Positions 1-7,470 of a stretch of DNA of 18,166 nt are shown piece after piece. The notes below the pieces were generated by a model. The model had not been told where the DNA came from and made no database searches. It saw only the letters and a program-made list of their open reading frames with translations. Made by a program: the position numbers and the translations under genes. The first letter of the stretch is position 1; each line of letters opens with the position of its first letter. The stretch comes from an uncultured Legionella sp. (GTDB taxonomy: Bacteria > Pseudomonadota > Gammaproteobacteria > Legionellales > Legionellaceae): the NCBI GenBank assembly GCA_903885895.1, contig CAISKC010000101.1, positions 1-18,166 of the forward strand, given 5' to 3'.

Positions 1-15
1 ATGAGCTACGGGCGC
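1..15 (-). tRNA. 5' end of a second tRNA, probably tRNA-Arg (partial)
   Basis: Read on the minus strand, the first bases of the window give GCGCCCGTAGCTCAT. This is a 7-base acceptor arm followed by the TAGCTCA start of a D arm. The GCGCCC acceptor start is typical of several gammaproteobacterial tRNA-Arg genes. It begins 6 nt after the CCA of the tRNA-Pro, so the two are probably processed from one transcript. Anticodon and 3' half lie outside the window, so the amino acid is an inference from the acceptor sequence only. Confidence 0.5.
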
Positions 16-21
16 ATATGT

Positions 22-98
22 TGGTCGGGGTGGAGAGATTCGAACTCCCGACATCCTGCTCCCAAAGCAGGCGCGCTACCAGACTGCGCTACACCCCG
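22..98 (-). tRNA. tRNA-Pro (anticodon TGG)
   Basis: The minus strand folds into a full 77-nt cloverleaf. It has a 7-bp acceptor stem (CGGGGTG with CACCCCG), a D arm with GGTAGCGC, and an anticodon stem CCTGC/GCAGG enclosing the loop TTTGGGA, which gives anticodon TGG. The T arm contains GTTCGAATC, and the CCA end is encoded in the DNA. This species decodes CCN proline codons by wobble. A promoter lies upstream at 127-155 and another tRNA starts 6 nt downstream. Confidence 0.97.
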
Positions 99-126
99 TC
101 GACCCTGTATCCGTGACAGACCGCAA

Positions 127-155
127 ATGATAACCTGAGTCAATTAAGAGGTCAA
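127..155 (-). promoter_or_regulatory. Sigma-70-type promoter of the tRNA-Pro transcript
   Basis: On the minus strand a -35 box TTGACC (150-155) and a -10 box TATCAT (127-132) are separated by exactly 17 bp. Transcription would start near 120, leaving a 5' leader of about 22 nt before the mature tRNA. The sequence just after the -10 box is moderately GC-rich (TTGCGG), as in stringently controlled stable-RNA promoters, but that control is inferred. Confidence 0.7.
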
Positions 156-250
156 TATTATCCTGCGTATTTTTTTATAAATGCTTATAAGTAGATAACT
201 GAGAGATACTTTTTAAAGATGAATTTTAGCGATCTCAGGTGAAATGAGTA

Positions 251-256
251 TATAAT
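251..256 (+). promoter_or_regulatory. Candidate -10 box of the recombinase gene
   Basis: A perfect TATAAT hexamer lies 28 bp before the ATG at 285. No convincing -35 box sits 16-18 bp upstream. A TTGACA at 263-268 is too far downstream to pair with it and has no -10 partner. If used, this promoter gives a leader of only about 20 nt. Confidence 0.4.
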
Positions 257-284
257 GCTTACTTGACATTCTTTGGCCATCACT

Positions 285-1505
285 ATGTCTTTACGCCCGC
301 TACCTATCTTCGATACGATCCAACATCTGCATAAAAATGCGGAACATGTCGTCTTGCCCAATCCCAAATTTCAATCTGATTTTCAGTATGTCCTGCAATT
401 TCTTAAAAGTTATACTGGTAGTTTGGGCACTTTTAATAGTTATCGGCGTGAAGCAGAACGTTTGTTGCATTGGGCGTGGTTGGTGCAAAATAAGCCTCTA
501 TCCGCATTAAAACGTGCTGATATAGAACAGTTCATTCGCTTTTCGCAAAACCCACCGCTTACTTGGATCAGTACCCAAAAATATCCTCGTTACCTCAGCG
601 ATGGCGAACGTCGCATTCCTAATCCAGCATGGCGTCCATTTGTCGCAACCGTTTCTAAAACTGCTAGGCAACAAGGGGCAACGCCTCAGATTGAAAACTT
701 CTCATTATCGCAGGGCGCTATTCAAGAAGTATTTGCTATCTTAAGCACCCTATTTAATTTTCTCATTGCAGAAGAATATTTGATGGCTAACCCCGTCGCA
801 CTGATTCGACAAAAAAGCAAATTTGTCCGAAAACGCCAACACGCGGCCCCTATTCGTCGTCTCAGTCTGCATCAATGGCAAGCTGTCCTTGCAGCAGCCG
901 ACACTTTGGCCGCACAAGATCCTACCATGCATGAGCGCACCCGCTTTATTTTAAATATTTTATTTGGTATGTATTTACGAATTTCTGAGCTGTCGGCAAG
1001 TGAGCGTTGGATCCCAACCATGCGTGATTTTGCGAAAGATTCCAATGGTTATTGGTGGTTTACAACGGTTGGAAAAGGCAACAAGGAACGCCAAGTTGCA
1101 GTGTCCGATGCCATGTTAGCTTGTTTGGTCCGTTGGCGCAAAAGTCTAGGCTTAACACCTTTACCCAATGCTGCAGATAATACCCCTTTGATCCCAAAAA
1201 TCCGCGGCAACGGCCCTATGAGTGATCCCGCCCCTATTCGCCGTTTGATCCAAAAATGTTTTGATTTGGCAGCCACAACCCTGCGCGCCACCAATCAAAT
1301 GGAAGATGCTGACCATTTGGCAGCGGCTACCGTGCATTGGTTGCGTCATACCGGTATTTCAGAAGATGTCAAAATCAGACCAAGAGAACACGTCCGCGAC
1401 GACGCAGGACACAGTTCTAGCGCAACCACTGATCGCTATATTGATGTAGAATTATCTGCGCGGTATTTGTCTGCTCAGCATAAAAAAATTGAACCACAAG
1501 AATAG
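285..1505 (+). CDS. Tyrosine recombinase / site-specific integrase
   Basis: A 406-residue DNA strand-exchange enzyme of the tyrosine recombinase (phage integrase/XerC-like) superfamily. The N-terminal ~180 residues form the core-binding (SAM-like) region. The catalytic domain follows with all expected residues: Arg in LRISEL (about R232), Lys in GKGNKER, the HxxR box HWLRHTG (H351, R354), the late His in AGHSS (H376) and the nucleophile in DRYID (Y385). It is about 100 residues longer than XerC or XerD, with an insertion around residues 90-140, so it is not called xerC/xerD. The start is uncertain: a TTG at 273 is in frame, but neither start has a clear Shine-Dalgarno. The ATG at 285 is preferred. 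A MITE-like element abuts the stop codon. No excisionase, phage gene or attachment repeat is visible, so it may be a stand-alone chromosomal recombinase. Confidence 0.88.
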   Translation: MSLRPLPIFDTIQHLHKNAEHVVLPNPKFQSDFQYVLQFLKSYTGSLGTFNSYRREAERLLHWAWLVQNKPLSALKRADIEQFIRFSQNPPLTWISTQKYPRYLSDGERRIPNPAWRPFVATVSKTARQQGATPQIENFSLSQGAIQEVFAILSTLFNFLIAEEYLMANPVALIRQKSKFVRKRQHAAPIRRLSLHQWQAVLAAADTLAAQDPTMHERTRFILNILFGMYLRISELSASERWIPTMRDFAKDSNGYWWFTTVGKGNKERQVAVSDAMLACLVRWRKSLGLTPLPNAADNTPLIPKIRGNGPMSDPAPIRRLIQKCFDLAATTLRATNQMEDADHLAAATVHWLRHTGISEDVKIRPREHVRDDAGHSSSATTDRYIDVELSARYLSAQHKKIEPQE

Positions 1506-1507
1506 AG

Positions 1508-1632
1508 TTAGGACTTATGCAAAACTCCGAGGTCGAGGCGGATTTAGTATTTAATGAGGGAGTTTAGCTGAGAAAATGACCGAATTAAATATTAAATCCA
1601 ACGAAAAAATCGGGGTTTTGCGTAAGTCCTAA
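1508..1632. mobile_element. 125-bp MITE-like palindromic element
   Basis: The ends are 23-bp inverted repeats with only two mismatches: left 1508-1530 begins TTAGGACTTATGCAAAAC, and right 1610-1632 ends GCGTAAGTCCTAA. The arms continue inward, with 1540-1555 pairing with 1584-1599 at 15 of 16 positions. Nearly the whole element can therefore form one long hairpin. It has no coding capacity. It is bracketed by GAG on both sides (1505-1507 and 1633-1635); alternatively a TA at each end could be the target duplication. It lies between two converging genes and could also act as a two-way transcription terminator. Family (IS5- or IS630/Tc1-derived) cannot be settled from one copy. Confidence 0.75.
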
Positions 1633-1645
1633 GAGTCTGCCAAGC

Positions 1646-2101
1646 CTACCCAGACAAATCAGAACCCGGCAAACCTAGCATAAACAATAGTAACGTGAAT
1701 ACCCATAAAACCAAACTTATCATGTAACCACGGTTTCTAATCGTATCTTTATTGTAGAACGCATGAGTCCGCTTATAGGCATCTAGCCGTAATGCCAACA
1801 CGATAGGCATAACCGACACCACAATCACCACAACCCACTTCGCAAGAAATTGATTCGAATAATTACCTAAAATATGATCCGCCAGCCACTGCACAACCAA
1901 CAAAAGACCAATCCACCAAGTAACCAGCAGCCACAATATAGCTGGTGCGTGTATATCTGCTAATGCAGACAGCGTGAGTAAGCCAAATATTAAAAACATA
2001 TAGGGCTTTGCTACCAAGGCTTTGGCATAGGCCGCTAGTTCATCTACAAAAAAAACCAATATCGCAGACAAAATTGTGACAATTGCAATGGTTCCCAACA
2101 T
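1646..2101 (-). CDS. Small multi-pass membrane protein, unknown function
   Basis: A 151-residue, strongly hydrophobic protein with about five predicted membrane segments (near residues 2-19, 33-50, 54-72, 88-106 and 127-145). A polar, Lys/Arg-containing loop (RLDAYKRTHAFYNKD, residues 105-119) lies before the last segment. No family signature was recognised. The start is supported by GGGGAG about 9 nt upstream, inside the end of uup, from whose stop codon it is separated by 2 nt. It is thus very likely the last gene of the gmk-rpoZ-spoT-ridA-uup transcript. Its stop codon lies 13 bp from the end of the MITE-like element, which may supply the terminator. Function cannot be inferred from position alone. 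Confidence 0.75.
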   Translation of the reverse strand: MLGTIAIVTILSAILVFFVDELAAYAKALVAKPYMFLIFGLLTLSALADIHAPAILWLLVTWWIGLLLVVQWLADHILGNYSNQFLAKWVVVIVVSVMPIVLALRLDAYKRTHAFYNKDTIRNRGYMISLVLWVFTLLLFMLGLPGSDLSG

Positions 2102-2103
2102 GC

Positions 2104-3978
2104 TTACTTACTCCCCAACAATGCTTCTAATGTCTCCCAACGCACATACATTTTAGCCAAATCTGCTTCTTTTTTAACAAGGTCTTGTTGCACATCACTG
2201 ACTTCTGCAGCAGGGCGTTGATAAAAATCAGGATCTCCGAATGATTGCTGTAATTGATCGATCTTTTTCTCTAACACTGCAATTTGTTGTGGCAATTTGC
2301 TCAATTCTCGTTGCTCTTGGCTTGTCAATACTCTGGATGGTTTGCTTAAAAGCGTGACTGGTGATTTTTGCACTTTCTCTGACACAGCCGCTGCTTGCGC
2401 TCGATGCAATTGATATTGTTGATACGAGTCATAACCCCCTCCATATTCATGAAATCGGTGATCATCTTCATATACCAACACACTGGTGACCACCTGATTA
2501 ATAAAAGCTCGATCATGGCTGATTAAGATCACCGTTCCAGAAAACTCGACCAAAAGTGTCTCTAATAATTCTAATGTTTCGATATCTAAATCATTGGTTG
2601 GCTCATCTAGCACTAATAAATTAGCCGGTTTAGCAAATAATTTTGCCAAGAGCAATCGGTTACACTCCCCACCAGATAATGCGGACACAGGCTGATTAAA
2701 ACACTCCGGGGAAAATAAAAAATCCTGTAAATAAGACGCAACATGCTTGGTTTGCCCTTGCACTGTCACATGATCCGATCCATCCGCAACATTAGCCATG
2801 ACGCTTTGATTCGGATTCAGTTGCCGTCGCAATTGATCAAAATAAGCGATATTCAACCCAGTTCCAAGTCGAATCTGACCAGAATCCGGACTAAGATCAC
2901 CTAATAGCAAGCGTACCAAAGTCGTTTTTCCACACCCGTTGGGACCAATAATACCCAGTTTCTCACCACGGTGCAGCACCAAAGAAAAATCTTGAATCAA
3001 GGGCTTATTTTGCATGGCATAATTCAAATGTTGGGCTTCAACCACCAGTGATCCAGAACGTTTGACATCCCATTGCCAATCTTTGACCCGTCCTTGTTCT
3101 TTGCGTCTCTCCTGATAAGCTTCCCGCATAGCTTTCAGTGCTCGCACTCGACCTTCATTACGCGTACGTCTAGCTTTGACGCCAGTCCGAATCCACCGTT
3201 CCTCATCTGCTAAGCGCTTATCAAATAAAGCTGATTGTTTATGCTCAGCTAAACGAAATGCTTCTCTGCGCTCCAGGAAGGTTGTATAGGAACAATCATA
3301 AGACCGTAATTGTCCTCGATCCAAATCCATAATTCTCTGCGCAACTTTGCTCAAAAATTCGCGATCATGCGTCACTAAAATCACCACACCTGGGTAAGTG
3401 CTTAGAAAAGTTTCTAACCATTCAATCGTGGGTAAATCTAAATGATTCGTTGGCTCATCCAATAACAATAAATCTGGTTGCACTACCAAAGCTGCGGCTA
3501 ATAATACTCTACGTTTCATGCCTCCAGACAAAGCCTGCATTGTAGCATCTAAGGGTATGCCCAAATGTGATGCAATCATCTCCACTCGTGGCAAACAATC
3601 CCATGCATGCAAATCATCGATACGTTGATGACTACGCGCAACTCCATCGTAGTCTTCATCTTGCGTTTGCTGACGTAAATTCAGTAAGACTTGACCTACT
3701 TCACCTAAGTCTTGGACCAACACCGCAAACACTGAAGCCTTCTCTTGATAAGGCACATCTTGCGCCAAACCTGCCACGCGCAACCCTTGTTGCCGCTGTA
3801 TCTCGCCTTTATCTGGGAGTAAAAAACCTTGCAACATTTTTAAGACAGTCGACTTCCCGGCACCATTGCGCCCCACTAATCCAATCCGCTCTTTAGGTTC
3901 AATCTGCCAATCTACGTCCTGTAAAATAACGGTATTAGAGATGCTAAAAGTAACGCGATGACAAGACAGAATACTCAT
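2104..3978 (-). CDS. uup: ABC-F family ATPase Uup
   Basis: A 624-residue cytosolic protein with two ABC nucleotide-binding domains and no membrane segment. Domain 1 has Walker A GRNGAGKS (36-43), signature LSGG (150-153) and Walker B LLLDEP (171-176). Domain 2 has Walker A GPNGCGKT (345-352), LSGG (434-437) and LVLDEP (455-460). Between them is the basic linker KARRTRNEGRVRALK (268-282), characteristic of Uup. The C-terminal ~65 residues form the Uup-type coiled coil (LPQQIAVLEKKIDQLQQ). Uup relatives bind ribosomes and influence stalled translation and the precision of transposon excision. The start overlaps the ridA stop in an ATGA, indicating translational coupling. The linker separates it from EttA and YheS/YbiT-type ABC-F proteins. 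Confidence 0.93.
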   Translation of the reverse strand: MSILSCHRVTFSISNTVILQDVDWQIEPKERIGLVGRNGAGKSTVLKMLQGFLLPDKGEIQRQQGLRVAGLAQDVPYQEKASVFAVLVQDLGEVGQVLLNLRQQTQDEDYDGVARSHQRIDDLHAWDCLPRVEMIASHLGIPLDATMQALSGGMKRRVLLAAALVVQPDLLLLDEPTNHLDLPTIEWLETFLSTYPGVVILVTHDREFLSKVAQRIMDLDRGQLRSYDCSYTTFLERREAFRLAEHKQSALFDKRLADEERWIRTGVKARRTRNEGRVRALKAMREAYQERRKEQGRVKDWQWDVKRSGSLVVEAQHLNYAMQNKPLIQDFSLVLHRGEKLGIIGPNGCGKTTLVRLLLGDLSPDSGQIRLGTGLNIAYFDQLRRQLNPNQSVMANVADGSDHVTVQGQTKHVASYLQDFLFSPECFNQPVSALSGGECNRLLLAKLFAKPANLLVLDEPTNDLDIETLELLETLLVEFSGTVILISHDRAFINQVVTSVLVYEDDHRFHEYGGGYDSYQQYQLHRAQAAAVSEKVQKSPVTLLSKPSRVLTSQEQRELSKLPQQIAVLEKKIDQLQQSFGDPDFYQRPAAEVSDVQQDLVKKEADLAKMYVRWETLEALLGSK

Positions 3979-4355
3979 CGAAGTACCATGATAGCATCCA
4001 TTTCAACTTGTGAACCACGTGGTAATCCCGCAACTTGAATCATAACTCGTGCCGGATAGGGTGTCACAAAATGAACAGCCATGATCTCATTCACCAAAGA
4101 GCTGTGGGTTAAATCCATCAAATACACAGTAACCTTGACTACATCTGCCAGGCTGCCACCAGCTGCCACACAGAGCGCGTCCATATTTTTGATCACTTGT
4201 TTGATTTGCAAACTAATATCTTCGCTGCAGAGTACTTGCGTTGCTGAATCGAGTGGAATCTGTCCAGAAAGATAAACCGTATCACCTACTTTAATCGCTT
4301 GGCTATATGTGCCGATCACCGCCGGTGCTTCCAAGCTTGAAATTGCGCGCATCAT
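3975..4355 (-). CDS. ridA: RidA-family enamine/imine deaminase
   Basis: A 126-residue RidA/YjgF/UK114 protein, the usual length. RidA proteins hydrolyse reactive 2-aminoacrylate-type enamines/imines released by PLP enzymes such as threonine dehydratase, and so protect other PLP enzymes. Visible family features are the start GTYSQAIKVGDTVYLSGQIP, the central arginine in PARVMIQV (which binds the substrate carboxylate) and the terminal VEMDAI with its conserved Glu. The gene overlaps spoT upstream by ATGA and uup downstream by ATGA, so all three are co-translated. Two adjacent ATG codons (4355 and 4352) are possible starts; the second has the better distance from the GGGGGA ribosome site. A ridA directly after spoT is a common arrangement in gammaproteobacteria. 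Confidence 0.93.
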   Translation of the reverse strand: MMRAISSLEAPAVIGTYSQAIKVGDTVYLSGQIPLDSATQVLCSEDISLQIKQVIKNMDALCVAAGGSLADVVKVTVYLMDLTHSSLVNEIMAVHFVTPYPARVMIQVAGLPRGSQVEMDAIMVLR

Positions 4356-6472
4356 TCCCCCTGTTTTTTTCGATATAAACGCATCACTAATTTATTTGTC
4401 CGCAGACGTCTTATCACTCTTGCCAGATGTTTCCGATCGGTCACTGAAATAGCAAACGTAACCGAGTTATGCCGCCCATCGCGCGGCTCTACCGTGATAT
4501 TACCGATATTAGAATCGGCTTCAGAAATCACAGTAGCTAATTTGGCTAATACCCCGCGTTGATTCGTCACATCGACCGTAATATCAACCCAAAATTCGCC
4601 AGCTACCTGATCGTCCCAACGCATTGAGACAAATTGCTCCGGATTACGCGATTTTTTTATATGAGTACAATCACTTGCATGTACCAAAATCCCGCGACCT
4701 TGTTGAAAACAACCCACAATACTATCCCCAGGAATAGGCTGACAACATGCGGCAAACTCTACGACCATCCCTTCGGTGCCTTTGATGACAATCGAGCCGA
4801 ACGTGCGTTCAACCGTTGAGCTATTATGTTCAGGATCCACCACCAAACGCTTCGCAATCACCATCGGCATTTGATTACCTGTCCCCAAATCATACAATAA
4901 ACCCTCTAAGGATTTATAATCTAAATCTCGTAACAATACTTCTAATGTTTCAGGCGGAATTTTATCGGATTGACTCGCCAATTCTGCTAAAGCCTGATCC
5001 AATAAACGTTGTCCTAACGCAATAGACTCCGTCTGATGCTGAGTTTTCAAAAAATTGCGAATATTAGAGCGCGCTTTACTCGTGACGACAAAATTCAGCC
5101 AAGTTGGATTGGGATTCGCAGTCGCTAAAATATTCACTTCCACCGTTTGACCATTGGTTAACGGCATACTCAGGGGCACCAAACGACGATTCACTTTGGC
5201 AGAAACACAATGATTTCCAATATCAGAATGTACTGCATAGGCAAAATCAACAGCCGTAGCACCTTTAGGTAATTCCATAATGTGGCCTTTAGGTGTAAAT
5301 ACGTACACTTCATCAGGAAATAAATCAATTTTTACATTTTCGATAAATTCTAAAGAATTATGGGTACTACGCTGCATTTCCAGTAAGCGCTGCACCCATT
5401 CTCGTGCACGCAATTGTGCTTCATTCACTTCTAATCCTGCAGATTTATAAATCCAATGCGCCGCAACCCCATTATCCGCCACACGATCCATTTCACGAGT
5501 CCGGATTTGTACTTCTAATGGCACACCAAAAGGTCCGAATAAGATAGTATGCAAAGATTGGTACCCATTTACTTTTGGAATACCAATATAATCTTTAAAC
5601 TTTAATGGCACAGGTTTATAAGTCTGATGTAACGCACCTAATACTCGATAACAAGAATCAATGTCTTCAGTAATGACCCGAACCGCAAACACATCAGAAA
5701 TTTCAGTAAAAGAAGCCTTTTTTTGCCGCATTTTTCGGTAAAGACTATATAAATGCTTTTGGCGCCCAAACACATGCTCATAGGGAATATCCAAGTCTTC
5801 CAACGCTTCTTGTAAATCATGCTCTATCTTATGATTTAATTCTTTGCGATTACCACGAGATTTCTCAACTGCAGACTTCAACGCTCGGTAACGCATGGGA
5901 TACAAAGCTTTAAAACCTAAATCTTCCAACCCAATATAGATCCCATGCATCCCCAATCGATTGGCAATCGGGGCATAAATTTCTAAAGTTTCAATAGCAA
6001 TTCGCCGACGCTTTGCACTTGGCATCGCACCTAACGTACACATATTATGGAGCCGATCAGCTAATTTGACGATGATGACACGAATATCATTAACCATCGC
6101 CAAAATCATTTTGCGAAAATTCTCGGCTTGCGCTTCTGCACGCGACTCAAATTTGATTTTGGTTAGCTTGGTCACACCATCAACCAACGCCGCGACTTCA
6201 TCACCAAACGCTTGGCGCAAGTCTTCCAAACTCATCAAGGTATCTTCAATCACATCATGCAATAAAGTCGCCATGATGGTTTGATGATCCAATCGCATCC
6301 CGGCAAGAATCAAAGCAGCAGCAACGGGGTGCGTAATATAAGGCTCGCCCGAACGTCGCATCTGTCCTGCATGAGCCTGGTGTGCAACCTGATAAGCATC
6401 TTTGCAGAGCTCAACTTGCGCAGGCTCTAAATACTCGTCTAGAGCCGTTCTTAGTTCAGCAAAATGGTCCAC
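4352..6472 (-). CDS. spoT: Bifunctional (p)ppGpp synthetase/hydrolase SpoT
   Basis: A 706-residue alarmone enzyme, similar in length to E. coli SpoT. The N-terminal HD hydrolase domain keeps the metal-binding HD pair (H72, D73 in LLHDVIEDT) and ADRLHNM (139-144). The synthetase domain has NGYQSLHT (302-309) and EVQIRT (320-325). A TGS domain starts at DEVYVFTPKG (387-396), and a C-terminal ACT domain begins around residue 630 (DITVDVTNQRGVLAKL). The loop that distinguishes bifunctional from synthetase-only enzymes, usually RxKD in SpoT and ExDD in RelA, reads KFKD here (291-294). The start is GTG; it places H72/D73 exactly as in E. coli SpoT. The gene begins 4 bp after the rpoZ stop and ends in an ATGA overlap with ridA. 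Confidence 0.96.
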   Translation of the reverse strand: MDHFAELRTALDEYLEPAQVELCKDAYQVAHQAHAGQMRRSGEPYITHPVAAALILAGMRLDHQTIMATLLHDVIEDTLMSLEDLRQAFGDEVAALVDGVTKLTKIKFESRAEAQAENFRKMILAMVNDIRVIIVKLADRLHNMCTLGAMPSAKRRRIAIETLEIYAPIANRLGMHGIYIGLEDLGFKALYPMRYRALKSAVEKSRGNRKELNHKIEHDLQEALEDLDIPYEHVFGRQKHLYSLYRKMRQKKASFTEISDVFAVRVITEDIDSCYRVLGALHQTYKPVPLKFKDYIGIPKVNGYQSLHTILFGPFGVPLEVQIRTREMDRVADNGVAAHWIYKSAGLEVNEAQLRAREWVQRLLEMQRSTHNSLEFIENVKIDLFPDEVYVFTPKGHIMELPKGATAVDFAYAVHSDIGNHCVSAKVNRRLVPLSMPLTNGQTVEVNILATANPNPTWLNFVVTSKARSNIRNFLKTQHQTESIALGQRLLDQALAELASQSDKIPPETLEVLLRDLDYKSLEGLLYDLGTGNQMPMVIAKRLVVDPEHNSSTVERTFGSIVIKGTEGMVVEFAACCQPIPGDSIVGCFQQGRGILVHASDCTHIKKSRNPEQFVSMRWDDQVAGEFWVDITVDVTNQRGVLAKLATVISEADSNIGNITVEPRDGRHNSVTFAISVTDRKHLARVIRRLRTNKLVMRLYRKKQGE

Positions 6473-6476
6473 GCAT

Positions 6477-6680
6477 TTAGTCTTCTAACAAAATATCAGG
6501 TTTGACAAATCCTTCTGCGATTTCGCGCAAGGCGACAACAGTAGGTTTATCATTTTCCCAGTCCACCATGGGTTGCGCACCACGTGTTGCGATTTGACGA
6601 GCACGCTTTGCTGCTACCATCACTAATTCGAAACGATTTGCTACATTCTCCAAACAATCTTCTACTGTTACTCGCGCCAT
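6477..6680 (-). CDS. rpoZ: DNA-directed RNA polymerase omega subunit
   Basis: A 67-residue protein with the omega pattern: MARVTVEDCLENVANRFELV at the start, the conserved AAKRARQI helix, and NDKPTVVALREIAEG. Omega helps assemble the beta' subunit into RNA polymerase and forms part of a (p)ppGpp binding site, which fits its place just before spoT. The ATG at 6680 is chosen because GGAG lies 6 nt upstream and because it gives the family's N-terminus. The longer frame starting at TTG 6692 would place its start inside that ribosome site. It lies between gmk (39 bp away) and spoT (4 bp away). Confidence 0.95.
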   Translation of the reverse strand: MARVTVEDCLENVANRFELVMVAAKRARQIATRGAQPMVDWENDKPTVVALREIAEGFVKPDILLED

Positions 6681-6719
6681 CTTCATCTCCAAAAGTAAAT
6701 ATTTTGCTCTATTTTACTG

Positions 6720-7358
6720 TTATGTTAATAGGAATGATAGTAATTTTCGTTGCCGGACCGTTTGACGAACGGTACGCAAACGTCCAGTTTTAACAATCAT
6801 CACCAAATCAGCAGCCGCTTTAGAGAAATCATCGTTGATAATTAAGTAATCAAATTCCGCATAATGGCGCATTTCATCTTGCGCGCACCGCATGCGTAAA
6901 GCAATCACTTGCTCATCATCTTGCTGACGTTGGACCAACCGCGCTTGTAAGACAGACAAAGATGGCGGGATGATAAAAATACTCACGGCATCTGGAAAAT
7001 GGCGCTTGATTTGTTGTGCGCCTTGCCAGTCTATGTCCAAAATAATATCAATTCCTTGCTGCAAACGTTCCGTTATTTGCGCATACGAGGTGCCATAAGC
7101 ATGCTTAAATACCTGTGCATGTTCCACAAATGCCTGCTGCTCAACCATTGCTTGAAATACGTCTGGTGAAATAAAAAAATAATCCACACCATCCGTTTCA
7201 CCTGGACGTCTGGTCCGAGTAGTATGCGAAATAGACACAGCAATCTGGTCCATGTGCTCCACTAAATGCCGCACCAAACTAGTTTTTCCGCCTCCAGAAG
7301 GCGCTGCTACGATGAACAAGCAACCAACAGGATGATCAGTGTTGGTATCAAACGTCAT
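6720..7358 (-). CDS. gmk: Guanylate kinase
   Basis: A 212-residue enzyme that phosphorylates GMP to GDP with ATP, essential for GTP supply and feeding (p)ppGpp synthesis. The P-loop is APSGGGKTS (19-27). The GMP-binding segment SHTTRTRRPGETDGVDYFF (44-62) and DIDWQGAQQI (108-117) are intact, as is the lid region with RLVQRQQDD. Length is close to E. coli Gmk (207). The ATG has GGAG 5 nt upstream. It is the first gene of the gmk-rpoZ-spoT-ridA-uup group and is divergent from rph. Its final residues contain the short repeat TVRQTVRQ, whose DNA holds a 6-bp hairpin (6757-6773), probably just coding coincidence. Confidence 0.96.
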   Translation of the reverse strand: MTFDTNTDHPVGCLFIVAAPSGGGKTSLVRHLVEHMDQIAVSISHTTRTRRPGETDGVDYFFISPDVFQAMVEQQAFVEHAQVFKHAYGTSYAQITERLQQGIDIILDIDWQGAQQIKRHFPDAVSIFIIPPSLSVLQARLVQRQQDDEQVIALRMRCAQDEMRHYAEFDYLIINDDFSKAAADLVMIVKTGRLRTVRQTVRQRKLLSFLLT

Positions 7359-7394
7359 GAATACTCCAAAACAGAACTAAAGATCGAGCACACA

Positions 7395-7424
7395 ATAATA
7401 CCTCAAAACGCAAAGGAATGTTAT
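7395..7424 (-). promoter_or_regulatory. Candidate promoter of the gmk operon
   Basis: On the minus strand a TATTAT -10 box (7395-7400) lies 18 bp from ATAACA (7419-7424), a 4-of-6 match to a -35 box. Transcription would start near 7388, giving a leader of about 30 nt. The -35 bases coincide with those of the divergent rph promoter, so the two polymerases could compete. Confidence 0.35.
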
Positions 7425-7447
7425 TATCCTATCGAGCCTGCTATACT
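7419..7447 (+). promoter_or_regulatory. Candidate extended -10 promoter of rph
   Basis: TATACT at 7442-7447 is preceded by TG at 7439-7440, forming an extended -10 element (TGnTATACT), which compensates for the weak -35 (TGTTAT, 7419-7424, 17-bp spacer). The start point would be near 7454, with a short leader carrying the AAGGA ribosome site. Confidence 0.45.
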
Positions 7448-7470
7448 CGCCAATTTTTAAGGAAGTGATT

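Noticed and set aside
263..268. Perfect TTGACA before the recombinase
   Set aside because: No -10 partner lies 16-18 bp downstream, and that position would already be inside the coding region.
22..1632. Genomic island or prophage integrated at the tRNA-Pro
   Set aside because: The recombinase is on the 5' side of the tRNA, no repeated tRNA 3' end is seen, and housekeeping genes follow immediately.
3567..3896. 109-codon plus-strand frame inside uup
   Set aside because: Uup is certain on the opposite strand with all motifs intact; the antisense frame is low-quality sequence.
6757..6773. Hairpin ACCGTT-TGACG-AACGGT near the end of gmk
   Set aside because: It lies inside coding sequence for a repeated TVRQ motif and has no T tract; probably coding coincidence.
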